This document shows positions 59,798 through 64,000 of a DNA stretch of 64,000 nucleotides, piece by piece (positions within the stretch are counted from its first letter, which is position 1; each line of letters begins with the position of its first letter). Made by a program: the position numbers and the translations under genes. The notes under the pieces were generated by a model, which saw only the letters and a list, made by a program, of their open reading frames with translations, did not search any database and had not been told where the DNA came from. This DNA is from Lentisphaerota bacterium (GTDB taxonomy: Bacteria > Verrucomicrobiota > Lentisphaeria > Victivallales > Victivallaceae): assembly GCA_015061575.1 (NCBI GenBank), contig SUWF01000004.1, positions 38,747 to 102,746 on the forward strand, given 5' to 3'.

Positions 59798-60703
59798 ATG
59801 AATAAGATCAAATTTTTGTCGCTCTCAGCAGCTTGTGCTGCGGTGCTTTTCTCCGCCGCCGGATGCCGCAACCACATTCAGGATATTGACACGACCATGA
59901 CCGACTACGAACGTTCGACCGTGCGGGATGTGCCGGTAGTACAGCTGCTGGAACGGGACGAAAATAACGGTTCGCTGCGCTTCAAACTCACCGGCAATCG
60001 GGAATCGGAACTTAAAGTTTACGAAGTACACAATACCGTTTCCCGTTTTACTCCCTATCAGGGCTGGCGGGAACTTTATGAAATTCCCATGGGCCTGGGC
60101 CTCTTCCCGGTCGGCATCTGCAGTCATTTGCTCAACGTTTTCAGCTTCGGTATCTTCCCCTACCGCTGGTGCTGGGCCATGGATTGCTACGGACTTACGG
60201 CACTCAATCCTTTCCTGAACAACGAATCCAGCACCCGCTTTGAAGATGAACCGCTGCGCAGCCGCCGGGATTTGGTGGATACCCGCCAGGAAAGTACCGC
60301 CTATATCATGCACCAAACCGACGTCATGTTCAAGATCGGCGACAAAACCAAGCACAAGCTTACTGACAACACCGGCGTAGTGACCTTTGATCTGATCGAC
60401 CTCAAAGGCATGGGACTGTCGCTGGATGGTCACGACCGGGAATTTAAGGTCTTTGTAGGTTCAGCGGCCACTCCGGCCTACACCTGGGTACTGCCCCGCA
60501 GTGTGCAGAGCCGGCTGCTGCAGGCTCGGGAACTGATCCAAAGTTACCTCAAAACCCCCTCTCCCAAAGCGTTGTACAACACTGTCATAAAGTTGGAAGA
60601 ACTCAAATTTTCCAAGCTTTCTTACATGCTTGAACAAAGCGAATTAAAAAAGCATGACCAGAAATTTGCTAAAGAATTCTATGCCGCCGGCAACAATAAA
60701 TAA
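59798..60703 (+). CDS. Lipoprotein of unknown function
   Basis: 301 residues. Signal peptide with lipobox 'LFSAAGC' (Cys23). A hydrophobic stretch about residues 98-125 ('IPMGLGLFPVGICSHLLNVF') could insert into a membrane. Other parts are mixed alpha/beta with conserved-looking polar segments ('RDVPVVQLLERDENNGSLRF'). No family recognised. It lies 27 bases before the large PPC-repeat gene and could be its secretion or anchoring partner. Confidence 0.65.
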   Translation: MNKIKFLSLSAACAAVLFSAAGCRNHIQDIDTTMTDYERSTVRDVPVVQLLERDENNGSLRFKLTGNRESELKVYEVHNTVSRFTPYQGWRELYEIPMGLGLFPVGICSHLLNVFSFGIFPYRWCWAMDCYGLTALNPFLNNESSTRFEDEPLRSRRDLVDTRQESTAYIMHQTDVMFKIGDKTKHKLTDNTGVVTFDLIDLKGMGLSLDGHDREFKVFVGSAATPAYTWVLPRSVQSRLLQARELIQSYLKTPSPKALYNTVIKLEELKFSKLSYMLEQSELKKHDQKFAKEFYAAGNNK

Positions 60704-60730
60704 CAACTGGTTAACAAGGAGTTAAACGTT

Positions 60731-63700
60731 ATGGCTCAAGTTGAATATTTTGATTTCGGGCGCGACATCTATCTGGATGTGGACAGTTCCTTTGACAGCG
60801 CCAGCCACGCCGGTTTGATAATCAACATCAAAGGCGAGCTGGATCTGGTCTTTGGTTCGACCTCCGGCGAAGGCGCATTAAGCGACATGTACACCATTGC
60901 GCTGGCCCCCGGCCAGACGGTAGTTCTGGATGTGCAAAAGACCACTTCGGTCAACACCTCCAAACTCAAAGTCGGCACTTTTACCTACAATTACAATCAG
61001 GATGACGAAGATAATGCCGAACGGGCAACCGCTGTTAGTGACGGTCACGGCTTGACGGTGGTAACTGCCGCTGACGGCAATACCTACCGGCTGCTGACCA
61101 ACAACAGCAGCTACACGCAGGAATTTTATGTATCTGTAGCTATGGTGCGCAGAACGTTTGACTTCGGTTTGTCGGATGTGGATGATATAGTTGATCTGGT
61201 GGAGGAAGTCGATGACCTCTATGACGATGAATGGAGCGACCGGCTGGAACGGGTGCTGGATGAAAATATCAACCCCACCCGGGATATGATCGATATCCTC
61301 AAAGAAGAATTTCCGGAAGTCAGAGATATTGTTGCTGACGCCGAAGATATTCTGGGCACCAACCCGCTGCTGACCTATCAGCTCAACGTCACCCGGCTGG
61401 TGGATAACGAAGCTCCGGTCATGAGTTCAAAAATCAATGCCGAACTGCATGGCGATGATCTGTCGCTGACCTGGAACGACGCTGCGGACAACTTTTTTGT
61501 TTCCGAATACAACGTCAAACTTTACAACAGCAGCAATCAGCTGGTCAAGCAGCTTACCACCCCGATCAAAACATTCTACGCCAACGATTTAGCTCTGGGC
61601 AGCTACACGGCAGTGATCACCGCCCGGGACTATTGCGGCAACTGGAGCAGTGCAGTCCGGGAAACGATCACTGTTGACGGTACAGCCGACGGCTTTAAGC
61701 GGGGGGCATCCGGCAAATTGACTGCCAAAGTCGAAACTGCAGTCGATACTTTTACCATCACCGAAAAAGATATCTACCGCTGGCAGGACGTGGCACTCTT
61801 TCCGGCAGCGAACGGCACCCTGACGCTCAAGCTCTATAACAGCAAAGGCAAAAACATCGCCACCGCCACCTATAAAAATGGTGCGCTGACGGTCAAGAAG
61901 GATTTTTCGCTGGCGCCGGATACCTACACTATCAAAGCCACTTCCAGCGTAAATGGCAGCTACTCCATGGCGTTGACCAAGCTGGAGATCCAGGCCACGG
62001 CCAACAACACGCTGCCGGCCGCCAGCACCATTGCGCTGGATAAAGACGCCCATACCACTGTGGCCGGTTATGTCGGCAGCGGTGACGCTGCGGACTACTA
62101 CAAACTGGCAGTCCCCGGGGCCGGGCTGTTGACGGTCACGCCGGAACTAATGGACAATAAGATGCTTATTGAAGTATACAACACCGCCGGCAAAAAGATC
62201 AAATCGGCCACGGCCCAAGCCAATAAGCTCAACGGTTTGACCAATGTATTGATCACCGAAAAAGCCGCTTACATTGGTATTGTATCTTCCGACAAAGGCA
62301 AAGGCGGATACAACAATAATTACTCTGCATCGGTGTCGTTTACGCAGTTCAAAAACTCTGAATATGATTCCATGTACAATCCACAGAGTGCCATTGGCCT
62401 CGGCGCCAGCGAAGTGGAAGGCTGGATCGGTTACGGCGATCAGTTTGACTACTATTCGCTCAATTTGACCTCGCCGGGATCTTACACACTGGAAGCCACT
62501 CAGGCTTTGTCCGCTTCCAGCAAACTTACGATCTACGTCAAAACCGATAAAGGTTACAAAAAAGTCAAGAGCGTTTCCGGCACTAAACCCGCCATCAAAG
62601 GCGTAGTGCTGGATTCCACCCAGCAGTATGTGGTGGAACTGCAGACGCCCAAAGCCGCCAAAGGCGCGCAGACCGATTATGCGCTCAAGATCAGCGGTAT
62701 TGAATTTACCAATGCCAACAAATATCTTGATCACCAGCAAGCGGTTTTGAACAACACCTCCAACGCCCCCCTCTTGAGTGTGGCAACGCAAGCCAAAAGT
62801 TTGATCGACGATGAATGGGTCGGTTACGGCGATGAATGGGATTACCGCCGGATGGATCTGAGCTGCTCGGGGGGGTACACCTTTGATTTCACCACCGATG
62901 GGCCTTCCGAACTGGGCATTTACCAGGCGGTAAGCTCGGCCAAAGGAGTCAAACTCAAAAAAATCAAAACTGTTTCCTCCACCAAAACCACGCCGGTCAA
63001 CGTACAGCTCAAAAATCTGGTATTGACTGCCGGAACCTATTACATCGGCGTACGTTCGACCAAGCCCGGCAACAGCGCAGGTGCCAATTACTCGGTTTCC
63101 ATCAATGGCGCTACGGAGTTTTACACCAAGTGTGACAACGGTCAGAATAATTTCTGGAGCAGTACAGCCGAAAGCATTTCCACCACGCAGGACGGCTCCG
63201 GCTGGGTGGGTTTTGCCGACGCTGTGGATGTATTCAAGATCAACAGCGATGGCGCCGGAGTCTACACGCTCAATCTTTCCGGCATTGCCAACAGCGTCAA
63301 ACTTACCGTTTTTGAAGTCGTTGGCAGCAAAGAAAAATCCCTTACCAATATCACGGTCAAGGGCGGCAGCAAGACCACGGCGGCGATTTCGCTGGGTACC
63401 GGCAAATACTACGCCCGGGTGGAAGCCACCGGAGCCAAGAAGGGCAAAAACAGCGATTACACGCTGAGCATGACCAAACAGGCCAGCTTTGACCTGACCG
63501 ACAACGGTTTGATCCGGGCCCGTGATGCTGCTCCGGCGATGGTTTGGGAAGGCGCAGTGGACAAAAAAATCGACCCGACAGATTGGTTTGATCTGGCCGG
63601 CGTCAACGAACTCAGTTTGGATGTGACCAGCGGTTCCATCAAGGCTGTATTCTACGATGCCAACGGTCAGAAGATCAAGCTCGAAAATATCCGCAATGCG

Positions 63701-63856
63701 CAAGGCACGCTCCTCAAAGCTGCTAATTCGTTCAGCATGACTTCCGGCAACAGCAAGAGCGACAATATATACATTGCTGACATCGGTGAGTCGTTCCGCT
63801 ATCTGGCCATCGAAGGCAGCAGCAAACCGGCCTCGTACATCGTATCGTTCGATTGA
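60731..63856 (+). CDS. Giant PPC-repeat surface or secreted protein without signal peptide
   Basis: 1041 residues, SD AAGGAG 10 bases upstream. Order: N-terminal domain (1-140), acidic helical stretch (145-205, 'DVDDIVDLVEEVDDLYDDEW'), fibronectin-III-like domain (about 230-316, 'SLTWNDAADNFFVSEYNVKL'), then about six PPC-like repeats (about 320-420, 435-540, 555-655, 680-792, 810-915, 935-1041). Repeat starts 'GYVGSGDAADYYKL', 'GWIGYGDQFDYYSLNL', 'EWVGYGDEWDYRRMDL', 'GWVGFADAVDVFKI' align well. There is no Sec or Tat signal, so type I secretion is possible; no RTX nonapeptides are seen. Function unknown, adhesion or surface layer likely. Confidence 0.75.
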   Translation: MAQVEYFDFGRDIYLDVDSSFDSASHAGLIINIKGELDLVFGSTSGEGALSDMYTIALAPGQTVVLDVQKTTSVNTSKLKVGTFTYNYNQDDEDNAERATAVSDGHGLTVVTAADGNTYRLLTNNSSYTQEFYVSVAMVRRTFDFGLSDVDDIVDLVEEVDDLYDDEWSDRLERVLDENINPTRDMIDILKEEFPEVRDIVADAEDILGTNPLLTYQLNVTRLVDNEAPVMSSKINAELHGDDLSLTWNDAADNFFVSEYNVKLYNSSNQLVKQLTTPIKTFYANDLALGSYTAVITARDYCGNWSSAVRETITVDGTADGFKRGASGKLTAKVETAVDTFTITEKDIYRWQDVALFPAANGTLTLKLYNSKGKNIATATYKNGALTVKKDFSLAPDTYTIKATSSVNGSYSMALTKLEIQATANNTLPAASTIALDKDAHTTVAGYVGSGDAADYYKLAVPGAGLLTVTPELMDNKMLIEVYNTAGKKIKSATAQANKLNGLTNVLITEKAAYIGIVSSDKGKGGYNNNYSASVSFTQFKNSEYDSMYNPQSAIGLGASEVEGWIGYGDQFDYYSLNLTSPGSYTLEATQALSASSKLTIYVKTDKGYKKVKSVSGTKPAIKGVVLDSTQQYVVELQTPKAAKGAQTDYALKISGIEFTNANKYLDHQQAVLNNTSNAPLLSVATQAKSLIDDEWVGYGDEWDYRRMDLSCSGGYTFDFTTDGPSELGIYQAVSSAKGVKLKKIKTVSSTKTTPVNVQLKNLVLTAGTYYIGVRSTKPGNSAGANYSVSINGATEFYTKCDNGQNNFWSSTAESISTTQDGSGWVGFADAVDVFKINSDGAGVYTLNLSGIANSVKLTVFEVVGSKEKSLTNITVKGGSKTTAAISLGTGKYYARVEATGAKKGKNSDYTLSMTKQASFDLTDNGLIRARDAAPAMVWEGAVDKKIDPTDWFDLAGVNELSLDVTSGSIKAVFYDANGQKIKLENIRNAQGTLLKAANSFSMTSGNSKSDNIYIADIGESFRYLAIEGSSKPASYIVSFD

Positions 63857-63875
63857 CCGTAAATCAACTCAAAGG

Positions 63876-63915
63876 GGCTGTTGCAAAACTGTCAAGTTTT
63901 GCAACGGCCTTTTTG
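63876..63915 (+). terminator. Strong terminator that contains repeat copy 2
   Basis: Arms 63876-63890 and 63895-63909 form a 15-bp stem with one U-G pair and a 4-base loop (GTCA), followed by TTTTTG. The left arm and loop, 63877-63901, repeat 5600-5624. It closes the PPC-repeat gene. Confidence 0.85.
63877..63901 (+). repeat. 25-base dispersed repeat, copy 2
   Basis: Matches 5600-5624 except one C to T. Here it forms most of a working terminator. Bases 63916-64000 after it hold no recognisable gene. Confidence 0.75.
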
Positions 63916-64000
63916 CTATCAAAACTAAATATTGTTTACCAACAGCCACAGTGCGGTTAGCACCGTGAACGCATGGGAGGGAAGTCACCGGATCTGTTAT

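Noticed and set aside
62147..63703. 518-codon minus-strand frame in the PPC-repeat gene
   Set aside because: No SD or motifs; the sense strand has SD, repeats and a terminator.
63902..64000. Possible start of a mobile element after the last terminator
   Set aside because: Only 99 bases remain, with no transposase sequence; the repeat match alone is not enough.

Overview
The window looks like chromosome from an anaerobic, gut-type member of the PVC superphylum, most likely Lentisphaerota (Victivallis-like). I infer this from a prepilin-like protein with a near-canonical methylation segment beside a secreted carbohydrate-active protein, a DUF1549/DUF1553-DUF1501-PPC gene set of the kind common in Planctomycetes, Verrucomicrobia and Lentisphaerae, many lipoproteins, and moderate GC with strong Shine-Dalgarno sites. 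No BLAST or tree could be run, so the phylum call is an inference. I see no rRNA, CRISPR array, integrase or intact insertion sequence.

Layout. 1-282: 3' end of a lysine 2,3-aminomutase. 428-5529: LacI-type regulator, large secreted glycosidase-like protein and pseudopilin, ended by a strong terminator. 5834-11989: tightly coupled cluster of DUF1549/1553, DUF1501, PPC and RidA-like proteins. 12080-16397 (minus): GT2 glycosyltransferase, LarC with a His-rich loop, an EamA-type transporter, release factor 1 and ribosomal protein L31. 16574-29027: mixed metabolism and housekeeping, including a PlsC-like acyltransferase, PHP phosphoesterase, UGSC-type protein, YczE-like membrane protein, an HD-kinase-DinB operon, RecX, an Lrp-type sensor domain, an SGNH hydrolase, an alanine/sodium symporter and a GDPD. 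29207-30559: flavin reductase and a TerB-J-domain protein.

30582-44144 (minus) is the most unusual part: a probable long operon encoding three SPFH (HflK/HflC-like) membrane proteins, one with a His/Glu-rich loop, a P1B-type ATPase with CPG instead of CPC, an ABC-2 exporter whose permease carries a large extracytoplasmic insert, a membrane-anchored helical protein, a CNNM/CorC-type protein, a lipoprotein, a hypothetical protein and YjbQ. I propose it as a candidate envelope or metal-homeostasis module.

44259-58974: rpsA with a structured leader and no Shine-Dalgarno site, a secreted protein behind a promoter that overlaps a perfect inverted repeat, RluD-type synthase, Lgt, tRNA-Gln(TTG), a deacetylase, HPr, PhoH, a LysM lipoprotein, FabF, a META-domain lipoprotein, transketolase with a Cys-rich tail, RuvB and a zinc-ribbon coiled-coil protein. 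59071-63856: two lipoproteins and a 1041-residue PPC-repeat protein without a signal peptide, closed by a perfect terminator. That terminator's stem repeats, with one mismatch in 25 bases, a sequence at 5600.
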